From: Myxococcota bacterium
GTDB taxonomy: Bacteria > Myxococcota_A > Polyangia > JAAYKL01
Direction of reading: 5' to 3'
Length of the DNA stretch: 41,769 bases
Assembly: GCA_028278265.1 (NCBI GenBank)
Contig: JANQET010000398.1
Span: 1-41,769, forward strand
Below are positions 8,629 through 16,433 of this stretch, one piece after another. Every line of letters begins with the position of its first letter. Positions within the stretch are counted from its first letter, which is position 1. The notes beneath the pieces are model-generated. The model had not been told where the DNA came from, searched no databases, and saw only the letters and a program-made list of their open reading frames with translations. The position numbers were made by a program, and so were the translations under genes.

Positions 8629-11184
8629 TTAGAAGAAGTTCCCAAAGGTGAACTGAAACATATACGGCTCCTCGGTGGGATACTGGGTGGTGGGGAAGCC
8701 CCACTCGAACCGCAGCGGTCCCATCGGGGAGAACCACCTGAAGCCGAAGCCCACCGAGGTGCGGAGATACAGCGGATTCTGATTACAGGGATCGGTGAAT
8801 TCGGTCATCCCCGAAGCGCCCCCGGCCTGGCACCAGGTCTCCTCGAGATTGAATACGTTGCCCGCGTCGAAAAAGATAACCCCCTTGATGCCCACCATCT
8901 CGACAATCGGGAATTCGATCTCCGTGTTGAAAACGACCTTTAGGTTTCCACCGATATTGACGCCGAATGCTTCGGGTTCGGCGTTGGGATCGAACTCTCG
9001 GGGAATGGCCAGGCGCGGCCCCAGGGAATATGGCGAGAACCCGCGAACATCCATGATGCCGCCGGCGCGATACCGGTGAATGATCGGCAGGCCGTCCGAC
9101 GTGTTGGAGTGAATCAGGCCCAGATTGAGATTGAACCGCAGCACCAGTTTCCAGATCACCGGCAGGTACCAGCGGGAGATCAACGAGTATCGGGTGAAGT
9201 CGAAATCAGAACCGATCAACGGGGAGGCCCACGCCGCTGAAAGCGTGTTGTACGATCCTTCGGTGGGGAACATGCGGTTGTTGCGCTTATCAAAGGCCAG
9301 GGTGACGTCGATGCTCGAGTTCCAGCCTTCGCGGAAGAGATAGGCCAGCGGCAGCTTGTAGAAACTCGAGCTGATCTGCCGGCCGGAGATGAGCAGGCCT
9401 GAGTTTGCTCCGCTGGTGTTCACCTCGTCGAACGCCAGGTTGTAGGCCAGGTAGAGCTTGAGATCCGGCAGCCCCACCGAATGGCCAAAGGTGATCTCCC
9501 CACCGGTGGACTCCTTGGTGTAGTCGATCTGCCCCACCACCTGGTTGAACAATTTGAAGGCGAACGTCCATTCGCTGTCCAGGAAGTAGGGTTCCCAAAG
9601 ATTGAACATGAAGATTTGGCGCATGCTGGACATCTGCGCCTGGAGGGCCAGTGTTTGACCTTGGCCCATGAAGTTCTGCTCAGTGATCTGCGCCTGGGCG
9701 ACGAAGTTCTCCACCGAGCTGAACCCCATGCCCACTTGGAAGGTTCCGGTCTGGCGCTCGGAGACCTCGACCGTCACCACCATCTTGTCCGGTTGACTGC
9801 CCTGGGCCGTCGAAATGTCGACCGTCTCGAAAAAGCCCAGCCGGGTCACCCGCGCCTTGGACACTTCGATCCCGGTCTTGGAGTATTTTTGGGCTTCGTG
9901 GATCACCACCTCGCGCCGGATCACCCGATCCCGCGTCTTGGCGTTGCCGCGAATCTGGATCCGCTCGAAGTAGACCATCGGGCCGCGGCTGATGTCATAG
10001 GTCAGGTCGACGATTTGTTCTTTCGGATGGGTCTTCGTCTTCAGCTCCACGTTGACATGGGCGTAGCCTCGATCCTGGTAGTAACGGGTGATGCGATCCA
10101 CGTCTTCGACCACGTTGGTTCGGGAGAACCAGGAACCGCGCTGGGTGTGGGCCATCGAACGAACCAGGCGGCGGCCGCCGAGCAGCTCGACCTCTTCGCC
10201 CGTGTCGCCGTGCTCGACCACGGTCACCCGGCCGACATGATACCGCTCCCCCTCCTCGATGGGAATGGAGAGAAAGATATAGCGCCGATCCGGGGTCAGC
10301 TCGATGCGCGGTTGCCCCACTTTCACATCCATGTAGCCGCGGTCATAGTACAGGGCGGAGATCAGGGTCAGGTCCCGGTCGAATTGGTCCCTCTTGAACT
10401 TTCCCGAATCGGTCAGAAAGGAGAGCGGGCCGGTGGTCCGGGTGCCCAGGTAGCGGGAAATCTCCGAATCGGTCAGCGCGTGGTTGCCGACAAACGAGAT
10501 GCGCCGCACCTGCACCTGGGCGTGCTCGTCGATTTCGAAGATGACATCGAAAGCGCTCTCCCCCTTCTCCTCCAGACGATAACTGACTTGGGAGAGGAAA
10601 AAACCCTTTTCGAGGTAGAGATCTTTTATCTTCTGGATATTGCGGTGTACCGAGGGAATATCGAGGGGTTTGTTGGCTTCGATATCCAGCACTTCCTCGA
10701 TGTCATCTTTACTGACCTCGTCGTTTCCCTCGAACTGAATGTTGTTGACCGCCGCTTTTTCCTTGAGCGTGAAGACGAGCACCACTCCAGCCGCCTCCTC
10801 GCGCATCTCCACTTGAATATCGCTGAAGAATCCCAACTCGTAGAGTGCGCGAATATCCCGCGCCACCCGATCCGCGTCATAGGCCATACCGCGGCGAGTG
10901 CCGATGGTCACCCGAACGTCATCAGCGGACACCCGCCGGTTCCCTTTAACCTCAATCTTCACCACCTCGAGACCATCACTCGTTTCTGAGTCAGGCGCTT
11001 CGGCGTCTTCAGTCGGGTCCTCTTCGGCCGGCTCCTCTTCGGTCGGTTCTTCTTCGGCGGGATCCGCTTCTGATGGATTCCCGGCGCTTGACGGATCAGG
11101 GGTGGAGCCCTCTTGGGCCGTGGAAGTGGAAGTCGAAAAAGTCCAGAGTAAACATATGGTTACAGTGATTAACAGGCGACACAT
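8629..11184 (-). CDS. bamA: Outer-membrane protein assembly factor BamA
   Basis: An 851-residue Omp85 protein that folds and inserts beta-barrel proteins into the outer membrane. A signal peptide (MCRLLITVTICLLWTFSTSTSTA) precedes an unusual acidic Glu/Pro/Ala linker at about 25-70 (repeats of EEEPTEEEPAEED type). POTRA domains follow, starting LEVVKIEVKGNRRVSADDV and including FEGNDEVSKDDI, FVGNHALTDSEI and IRGNAKTRDRVI. The barrel carries FDKRNNRMFPTEGSY and YRAGGIMDVRGFSPYSLGP (the VRGF motif of the lid loop) and ends FQFTFGNFF, with the C-terminal Phe expected of an outer-membrane barrel. GAGGACGAG lies upstream of the ATG. ompH follows after 121 bp. Confidence 0.97.
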   Translation of the reverse strand: MCRLLITVTICLLWTFSTSTSTAQEGSTPDPSSAGNPSEADPAEEEPTEEEPAEEDPTEDAEAPDSETSDGLEVVKIEVKGNRRVSADDVRVTIGTRRGMAYDADRVARDIRALYELGFFSDIQVEMREEAAGVVLVFTLKEKAAVNNIQFEGNDEVSKDDIEEVLDIEANKPLDIPSVHRNIQKIKDLYLEKGFFLSQVSYRLEEKGESAFDVIFEIDEHAQVQVRRISFVGNHALTDSEISRYLGTRTTGPLSFLTDSGKFKRDQFDRDLTLISALYYDRGYMDVKVGQPRIELTPDRRYIFLSIPIEEGERYHVGRVTVVEHGDTGEEVELLGGRRLVRSMAHTQRGSWFSRTNVVEDVDRITRYYQDRGYAHVNVELKTKTHPKEQIVDLTYDISRGPMVYFERIQIRGNAKTRDRVIRREVVIHEAQKYSKTGIEVSKARVTRLGFFETVDISTAQGSQPDKMVVTVEVSERQTGTFQVGMGFSSVENFVAQAQITEQNFMGQGQTLALQAQMSSMRQIFMFNLWEPYFLDSEWTFAFKLFNQVVGQIDYTKESTGGEITFGHSVGLPDLKLYLAYNLAFDEVNTSGANSGLLISGRQISSSFYKLPLAYLFREGWNSSIDVTLAFDKRNNRMFPTEGSYNTLSAAWASPLIGSDFDFTRYSLISRWYLPVIWKLVLRFNLNLGLIHSNTSDGLPIIHRYRAGGIMDVRGFSPYSLGPRLAIPREFDPNAEPEAFGVNIGGNLKVVFNTEIEFPIVEMVGIKGVIFFDAGNVFNLEETWCQAGGASGMTEFTDPCNQNPLYLRTSVGFGFRWFSPMGPLRFEWGFPTTQYPTEEPYMFQFTFGNFF

Positions 11185-11307
11185 TCAGCAGCTCGTCCTC
11201 TCTTGAACTCGACTCTATCAACTGTCGCGACGTTCAAAGCCCCGGATATGTACGTCGAAGATCATAGACAAGTCAACTCAACACTTCACTCATTCAATAC
11301 AATTCGA

Positions 11308-12087
11308 CTACTGGACCCAAGTGGCGCAAGACAACACCTCCTGCAGTGACCGCTGGATAAAGCCGACCGCCACGGTCACAATCGCACCGAAGGTCGCCAG
11401 CAGCACCAACTGCACGAAAACGAGACGAATCGCTTGCGCACCGATCTGCTGGCCCGCGCCCGGGACCATCCGGGCCGCCAGTGCGACCAGAAAATCGGCG
11501 ATCAAACCGGCAACGAACAGGGGAGCGGCGATCATCACGGCCGTCGCCATTGCGGTTCCAAACAAGCGAACCGGGGCGCTTATTCCCGAGGTGATCATCG
11601 TCTCCAGGTGGGGGATGGTTTCCGGGGGGAGACATTGAACCGAGCTGGCCATTCCGGCGAACAGGGCGTGGTGTCCGCCGACCAGCAGAAAAACCGCCGT
11701 ACCGACCAGGACGTAGAAGCGGTCCAGCGCGGCGCCTCGTTGGGGATCGGCGCCCATGCCCGTACCCACGGTGAGCGTCGAGACCCGCAGCAGCTCACCG
11801 GCCGCGTCCAGCACCAGAAAGGCCAGTCGCGCCATTGACCCGATCACCACCCCGATAAACAACTCCTTGAGCGCCAGCGCCACCCAGGGACCGCTGAACA
11901 GGGATACCTGGACCAGGGGGAGACGCAACGGAGTGAGCACCAAGGCAACGCACAGGGAGATCGCCGCCCAGGGGAGCAGGGGGAGGGGGCGTCCCCAGAA
12001 AAACGGCACCAGGCGCAGCGCAGCGCCCACGCGAATCGTCAACAACGGCGTCAGGGTGACAAACCCGTCGGTGAGCTCGGCGTTCAT
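11308..12087 (-). CDS. FliR/SctT-family export-gate protein
   Basis: A 259-residue, six-helix protein of the FliR/SctT/EscT family, part of the FliPQR-FlhB channel through which flagellar and type III secretion substrates cross the inner membrane. Recognisable parts are RVGAALRLVPFFWGRPLP, LALKELFIGVVIGSMARLAFLVLDAAGELL and the C-terminal IGAQAIRLVFVQLVLLATFG. The length is usual for the family. The start lies three bases after the fliQ-like stop. Flagellar and injectisome versions cannot be told apart here. No fliP, flhB, flhA or ATPase gene is in the window, so partners must lie elsewhere or be absent. Confidence 0.85.
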   Translation of the reverse strand: MNAELTDGFVTLTPLLTIRVGAALRLVPFFWGRPLPLLPWAAISLCVALVLTPLRLPLVQVSLFSGPWVALALKELFIGVVIGSMARLAFLVLDAAGELLRVSTLTVGTGMGADPQRGAALDRFYVLVGTAVFLLVGGHHALFAGMASSVQCLPPETIPHLETMITSGISAPVRLFGTAMATAVMIAAPLFVAGLIADFLVALAARMVPGAGQQIGAQAIRLVFVQLVLLATFGAIVTVAVGFIQRSLQEVLSCATWVQ

Positions 12088-12090
12088 TTG

Positions 12091-12363
12091 CTACAATGTG
12101 ACGGCTTGAATCAACGACCAGACCCGCTCGGTGAATCCGACGACCCGAGCCCCCAGCCAAGGAGCGGCGGCCAGCAGGGCCACGGCGACCGCGACAATAC
12201 GCGGGACGTAGGTCAGAGCGGGCTCGGATACCTTGAACAGGGATTGCAGCAGCGCGGTAATCGCCCCGGTGAGCAGGGCGGCGCCGAGGATGGGGGCACT
12301 CAATAACAGCGACAACACGAGCGCTTCGCGGCTGATCTCCAACAGGTCGGCCGGTGTGATCAT
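12091..12363 (-). CDS. FliQ/SctS-family export-gate protein
   Basis: A 90-residue protein with two transmembrane helices (about 15-38 and 53-73), the size and layout of FliQ/SctS. It begins MITPADLLEISREALVLSLL and contains GAALLTGAITALLQSLFKVSEPALTYVPRIVA, matching the conserved family core in which the loop between helices forms part of the cytoplasmic gate. Its ATG directly follows the TAG of the upstream AgmX-type gene, so translation is probably coupled. It precedes the FliR-like gene, the standard Q-R order. Confidence 0.88.
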   Translation of the reverse strand: MITPADLLEISREALVLSLLLSAPILGAALLTGAITALLQSLFKVSEPALTYVPRIVAVAVALLAAAPWLGARVVGFTERVWSLIQAVTL

Positions 12364-13890
12364 CTAGCGCGGTGTGAAGAGGAAGGGAAACTCGACAGGG
12401 GAATTGCCGGTACTGGGGGGGAAGACCCATTTCTTGACCGACCGTTCGAGGCACTGGCGCAAAGAGAGGAACTGCGCCCCGCTACCGCCGAGTTTGATGT
12501 TCTTGACCATTCCGCTGGACCCGACGACAAAACTGAAATTGACGCGAATATCCCGATCCGGGGGCGCATCCCCCTGTTTGAGCGCCCGCTCGTAGCAGAC
12601 CTTCAGCCGGGCTTTGTTGCGGTTGACCACGCTCTTGAGCTGGGTCTCGCTGAGCTTGCCCAGCCCGTTCGCTTTGGTGGAGCCGTTCTTTCGCCGACCG
12701 TTGCCGATCTGTCCGCCACCGGGACCGGACAAGCCGAGCTGCTCCATCAGTTTTTTCGTCTTGTCGTCCATTTGCTCCTTGTTGGTCGAGGCCAGTTTTG
12801 TCTTGGTCTTTTGAGTGCCTTTGCGGCCCTTTGCCGACCGTCCGCTGGACTTGCCCGCCGAATTGCCGGAGTTTTTTCCACGACCCGGCCGCGATTGGCT
12901 GGAGGGTACCTCGACGATACGATCCCGGTAGACCACCTTCTCGACGTATTCGGTGACGTACTCTTTTTCGGGCGAGAGGAACTCCATCAAAAACACGACA
13001 ATGGCGACGAAGAAGAAGCCCACGGCGGCCAGCAACACCACCCGCCGTTGGGTGACCGGGCGCGGCAGGGAGAGGGGGCGGATCGAGGCCAGATCCCGCT
13101 GCCCGGTATTGGGCACCAGCCCCGACTCGTCTTCTTGGGGTTCGAAACCGCTCGGTTCGACGATTAACGGCTGTTCGTCTTGTTCGTCGTCGGCAGGGGG
13201 CGGGGTGATCGAGACCACTCCCTTGGTGGACGGGGCCTCTTCGGCAGCGCTCTGAGCGTCGAGGCGTTTGGCCACCACCCCGATATCCTGCCCTTTGAGC
13301 GGCGAGTCGGCGGTGGGTTGTTCCTCTCCGAACAAGCCGAGACGGGGGCTTTCCTGCTTGGCCGGCTCGCTCTCGGTCGACTGGGTGGAGCCCTCGATGT
13401 CAATGTGGGCGAGCAGTCCGATCAGCTCTTTACAGTCCCGCAGCGGTGCCCAATCGGGCATGCTCTCCTTCCACACCAGTGAAGCGTCCTTGACCTTGCC
13501 GGTACGGCGGTATTTGTGGATCTTACGCGCTGTTGTCGGTCCAACCGGCTCATCGTCGATCGCCACGAACCAACAGACCTGGTCGGCGGGCTCCTTTTCC
13601 AGCGCCTTGGCCGTTTGGGTGACCGCCTTGAACAGGCCCGGTGTGCCCGCTTCGGGACGGGTTGCGGTGGCGCGAAACGACTCGGCGAATTTGTCTTCGA
13701 GCACGGATCGCTTGGCCGGGGCTTTCTCGGCCGGCGTCGGTTTACTCGCCGCCCCGCGCGAGGTGAAATTCGGATCCCGAACCTCGATGATATTGCCGCA
13801 ACTCTTGCAGCGGATCTTGAGAACTTTATTGCGCAGCCGTGAATCGGCAATGGTGTACTTGGTGTCGCATTTTTCACATACAAACTTCAT
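12364..13890 (-). CDS. Zinc-ribbon / GYF / AgmX-TonB-type membrane protein
   Basis: A 508-residue multidomain protein. An N-terminal MJ0042-type zinc ribbon has Cys5, Cys8, Cys28 and Cys31. A GYF_2-like domain sits at about 105-150 (WFVAIDDEPVGPTTARKIHK, ending PDWAPLRD). An acidic linker leads to one transmembrane helix at about 283-303, then a basic Ser/Gly/Lys spacer and a C-terminal AgmX/PglI (TonB-box-like) domain at about 405-508 (SVVNRNKARLKVCYERALKQ and SLRQCLERSVKKWVFPPS). AgmX-type proteins were named from Myxococcus adventurous gliding, but the domain is widespread in energy-transducing envelope proteins. Its position at the head of fliQ-fliR, with abutting stop and start, suggests a link to that export gate; the link is inferred. 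Confidence 0.82.
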   Translation of the reverse strand: MKFVCEKCDTKYTIADSRLRNKVLKIRCKSCGNIIEVRDPNFTSRGAASKPTPAEKAPAKRSVLEDKFAESFRATATRPEAGTPGLFKAVTQTAKALEKEPADQVCWFVAIDDEPVGPTTARKIHKYRRTGKVKDASLVWKESMPDWAPLRDCKELIGLLAHIDIEGSTQSTESEPAKQESPRLGLFGEEQPTADSPLKGQDIGVVAKRLDAQSAAEEAPSTKGVVSITPPPADDEQDEQPLIVEPSGFEPQEDESGLVPNTGQRDLASIRPLSLPRPVTQRRVVLLAAVGFFFVAIVVFLMEFLSPEKEYVTEYVEKVVYRDRIVEVPSSQSRPGRGKNSGNSAGKSSGRSAKGRKGTQKTKTKLASTNKEQMDDKTKKLMEQLGLSGPGGGQIGNGRRKNGSTKANGLGKLSETQLKSVVNRNKARLKVCYERALKQGDAPPDRDIRVNFSFVVGSSGMVKNIKLGGSGAQFLSLRQCLERSVKKWVFPPSTGNSPVEFPFLFTPR

Positions 13891-13896
13891 CAGTCA

Positions 13897-15588
13897 CTAC
13901 AACAAACTCATCAAATGTCGCTTAATGTCTTCCCGCACGTTTTCGTCGGGGCAGAATCCCAGCGCGCGCTCCCAGGTTTCGATCGCTTTGAATTTGAAAC
14001 CGGCCTTCTGGTAGAGAACCGCCAGGTTCTTCAACGCCGAGAAATCGTCCGGTACCAACTCCAGGGCATTTTCCAGCTCGCGGATTGCTTGATAGTTCAA
14101 CCCTTTTTTACCCAACAACAGGGCGAGGTGGTAGTGGAGCTTGAAGGCCAGGGGATCGATTCCGATTCCCTTTTTCAGCAGGTCGATGGCCTCGTCCAGT
14201 CTTCCCTCCCGGTAGGCCTTGATCCCCTCGGCCAAGACCCGCCCGGCTTCATTGGAGAGCTCTTCCTGGGGGGGGTGTGCTTCGGCCATGGTCGTCCGGC
14301 TGAACTGATCGACCGTCTTGATCAGCTCGCTGATTTTGAACGGCTTCTCGATAAAGGCGTCGACCCCGTAGGATTCTTTGAGATCCTGAGCGTATCGCCA
14401 TCCGCGGTAAATCGCGGAGATCATGATCACCGGAATGTGCCCATACCTGCTGCTGCCCTTGATTTTTTTGCATATATCGAAGCCGTGAACTTCGGGCAGC
14501 ATGGCGTCGAGAATGATCATATCCGGGTTTTCGGTCTGTACTTTCTGTAGTGCCTCGATGCCGCGGGAGGCGGTCACCACCGCATATCCCTTTTCGGTCA
14601 GAACCCGGGAAATCAACAGTTTGATTTCATCCTCGTCATCAACGACGAGCAGGCGCAGACCACTCGGAGCGGGCTGGGCGGCCGCCGGTTCTGGCTTGGC
14701 CTTGGGGGATTCTGCGGGCTTTTTCAGTTGCACCGTGGTCTTGGCGCGGCGAGCCGTTTTCGCTTCAGCCGTTTTCGCTTCAGCCGTTTTCGCTTCAGCC
14801 GGTTTTGCTTCAGCCGGTTTTGCCCCAGCCGGTTTTGCCCCAGCCGGTTTTCTCCCGGCTGGTTTTGCCTTGAGCGGCTTGGTCCGTGCCGGCTTGCGCT
14901 TGGTTTGTTTGGCCGCGGGTGTAGGCGCACCCGGACGGGCGGCTCCCTTCGATTCGGATTCACCGGCCGGAACGTCAACATCAATCTCAATATCGACTTC
15001 ATCCTCTGCGATTTCGGAAAACTGGGCAATGGCCGACTCGAGCCCCCGGGAATCGGAGGCTTGGTCAAAACCCATCGAGGCAGAATCCTCGTGCTCTTCG
15101 GAATACTGATCCCCCCGGTAGAGCTGTTGTCCCGTGCTCAATGCGGAGTAACAAATGCGAATGGTCTTGACGATCTGCTTGTGCAGGGCCACGTGGGGAA
15201 AGACCCGCTTGCCCGAAACAAACTCGATTTCGTCGATCACCCGAGTGTCCTGGGGATCGGCCATGGCGAGATGGATGTTGTCCGCCTCGGAGAAGACCGG
15301 CAGGATGAGGTGCTTCTGGGCAATGTCCTGTGGGATGATTTCCAGATTTTTCAGGTTGATTTCGATTTCGTCCAGGTTGACCGCGGGCACGCCGTGTTGC
15401 TCGCTCAACGCGCGCAGTAGATTTCGTTCGTCGGCCAGTCCTTTTTCGAGCACCTTGGAGGCCAGGCGCTCTTTGTCGTCGGCTTGGTCGTCGGCTTGCT
15501 CATCGAGGATGGTGGCCAGCTCGGTCGGTTTTACAAGCTTTTGTTTGAGCAAAATCTTGCCCAATTGTGTCTTGTTTCTCAAACTCAT
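13897..15588 (-). CDS. GspE-N(MshEN)-like / receiver / TPR regulatory protein
   Basis: A 563-residue protein. Residues 1-150 resemble the GspE N-terminal/MshEN domain (LGKILLKQKLVKPTELATIL, then IPQDIAQKHLILPVF and HLAMADPQDTRVIDEIEFV), which in MshE binds cyclic di-GMP; whether this copy binds it is untested. A low-complexity Lys/Ala/Pro linker follows (about 210-300). The receiver domain (about 310-430) has the acidic pair in VVDDEDE, the phospho-acceptor Asp in MIILDAMLP, the Ser of MISAIY and Lys of IEKPFK. TPRs (about 450-560) end the protein. No output domain for DNA binding is present, so it probably acts through protein contacts. It heads the cluster; its stop is six bases before the next ATG. 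Confidence 0.85.
   Translation of the reverse strand: MSLRNKTQLGKILLKQKLVKPTELATILDEQADDQADDKERLASKVLEKGLADERNLLRALSEQHGVPAVNLDEIEINLKNLEIIPQDIAQKHLILPVFSEADNIHLAMADPQDTRVIDEIEFVSGKRVFPHVALHKQIVKTIRICYSALSTGQQLYRGDQYSEEHEDSASMGFDQASDSRGLESAIAQFSEIAEDEVDIEIDVDVPAGESESKGAARPGAPTPAAKQTKRKPARTKPLKAKPAGRKPAGAKPAGAKPAEAKPAEAKTAEAKTAEAKTARRAKTTVQLKKPAESPKAKPEPAAAQPAPSGLRLLVVDDEDEIKLLISRVLTEKGYAVVTASRGIEALQKVQTENPDMIILDAMLPEVHGFDICKKIKGSSRYGHIPVIMISAIYRGWRYAQDLKESYGVDAFIEKPFKISELIKTVDQFSRTTMAEAHPPQEELSNEAGRVLAEGIKAYREGRLDEAIDLLKKGIGIDPLAFKLHYHLALLLGKKGLNYQAIRELENALELVPDDFSALKNLAVLYQKAGFKFKAIETWERALGFCPDENVREDIKRHLMSLL
14751..14870 (-). repeat. Eight tandem 15-bp units coding an AK-rich pentapeptide
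   Basis: Eight 15-bp units run through the linker of the receiver protein, coding AEAKT, AEAKP and AGAKP on the minus strand. Neighbouring units differ by one to three bases and similar variants lie side by side, which points to expansion by slippage or unequal exchange. The copy number is likely variable between strains. The linker joins the GspE-N-like part to the receiver. Confidence 0.85.
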
Positions 15589-15859
15589 GATGAACTAGGT
15601 CAAATCGAAAACCCACATGTTGTTACACATCGACCTTAATTATGAACCAGAAAACCTATGGTCTATAAGCTAACTACCATCGTGGTCCAAAACCCACAAC
15701 CCATCGCCATGAAAAACTAAGATCGATAACCAAAGTATGGATGTTAGTATAAAAGCGAAAATGCATGGCGGCTACTGATCAAAAACGCATTAATCGATAT
15801 CTCGAGTTGGCGGAGGGGGCGCGTCGGCACCGTCGGTGGGGTGATGGCAGACAGGTCGA
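15589..15859. promoter_or_regulatory. AT-rich intergenic region upstream of the export-gate cluster
   Basis: These 271 bases are clearly more AT-rich than the flanking genes and hold no open frame I would support. On the minus strand they contain -10-like hexamers (TATACT, TATAGA, CATAAT), none with a good -35 at the right distance. The region must hold the promoter of the 15588-11308 cluster and the end of the lipoprotein transcript, but I cannot place either. Confidence 0.35.
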
Positions 15860-16339
15860 CTACATTCCCGAAACGATGAGATAGCCGTTTTCGTTCCGTT
15901 CGATTTCCAAACGATTATCGGCGGTTTCATTGGCCCATTTCAGCTTGCCGTTGATCTCATATTGGCAGCTCATCGTGTAGGTGTACTCCACGAAATACCG
16001 GTTGTCCTGGGTGTGAATGTCCCGATAGCGAATTTCGTAGCGGATGCTTTTCACAGCGTTGAATCGGGTCTTGAGCACCTCTTCGAGGGCCGCCCGATCC
16101 AGGTCGTCGTCCGCCTTGGTGGTACCGCTGTTGTCGTAGTAGCGGGGGGCGGCGAGCGACAGCAACAGCCCGATGTTCAGGTCCTGTAGTCCCCGGCGGT
16201 AGCGCTCACAAAGTTGGATAATTTCTCGATTTTCTTCGGTATCTTCGATTTCGGTGTTCGGAATGAATCGTTTGGTGCAGCCCAGGGAGAGGCCGATTAA
16301 CACCACAAAAGAGCAAATGCCAGCGAGAGTTTTGTTCAT
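15860..16339 (-). CDS. Lipoprotein, possible NTF2-like fold
   Basis: A 159-residue lipoprotein with signal peptide and lipobox (VVLIGLSLGC, Cys21). The mature part, with ENREIIQLCERYRRGLQDLNIGLLLSLAAPRYYDNSGT and later IRYEIRYRDIHTQDNRYFVEYTYTM, has the helix-then-curved-sheet pattern of NTF2-like/SnoaL proteins, where the PRYYD region lines the pocket. That fold suggestion is moderate; no ligand can be named. It follows the hypothetical envelope protein on the same strand after a 94-bp gap. Confidence 0.7.
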   Translation of the reverse strand: MNKTLAGICSFVVLIGLSLGCTKRFIPNTEIEDTEENREIIQLCERYRRGLQDLNIGLLLSLAAPRYYDNSGTTKADDDLDRAALEEVLKTRFNAVKSIRYEIRYRDIHTQDNRYFVEYTYTMSCQYEINGKLKWANETADNRLEIERNENGYLIVSGM

Positions 16340-16433
16340 CCTGTCTGTTCCTCTAATTCCATATTTGAAAGTCTAACGCGGTTGAAGCGGAATAATATTC
16401 CTCAAAACGGTTCTGGCAAAGAAAAAAACGCGG

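Noticed and set aside
11308-12363. A complete flagellar or type III secretion locus
   Set aside because: Only the FliQ- and FliR-type genes are present; no other apparatus gene is found in the window.
14728-15420. Plus-strand frame with FRFSRF-type repeats
   Set aside because: It is the antisense of the AK-rich linker and receiver of the minus-strand regulator, which has complete recognisable domains.
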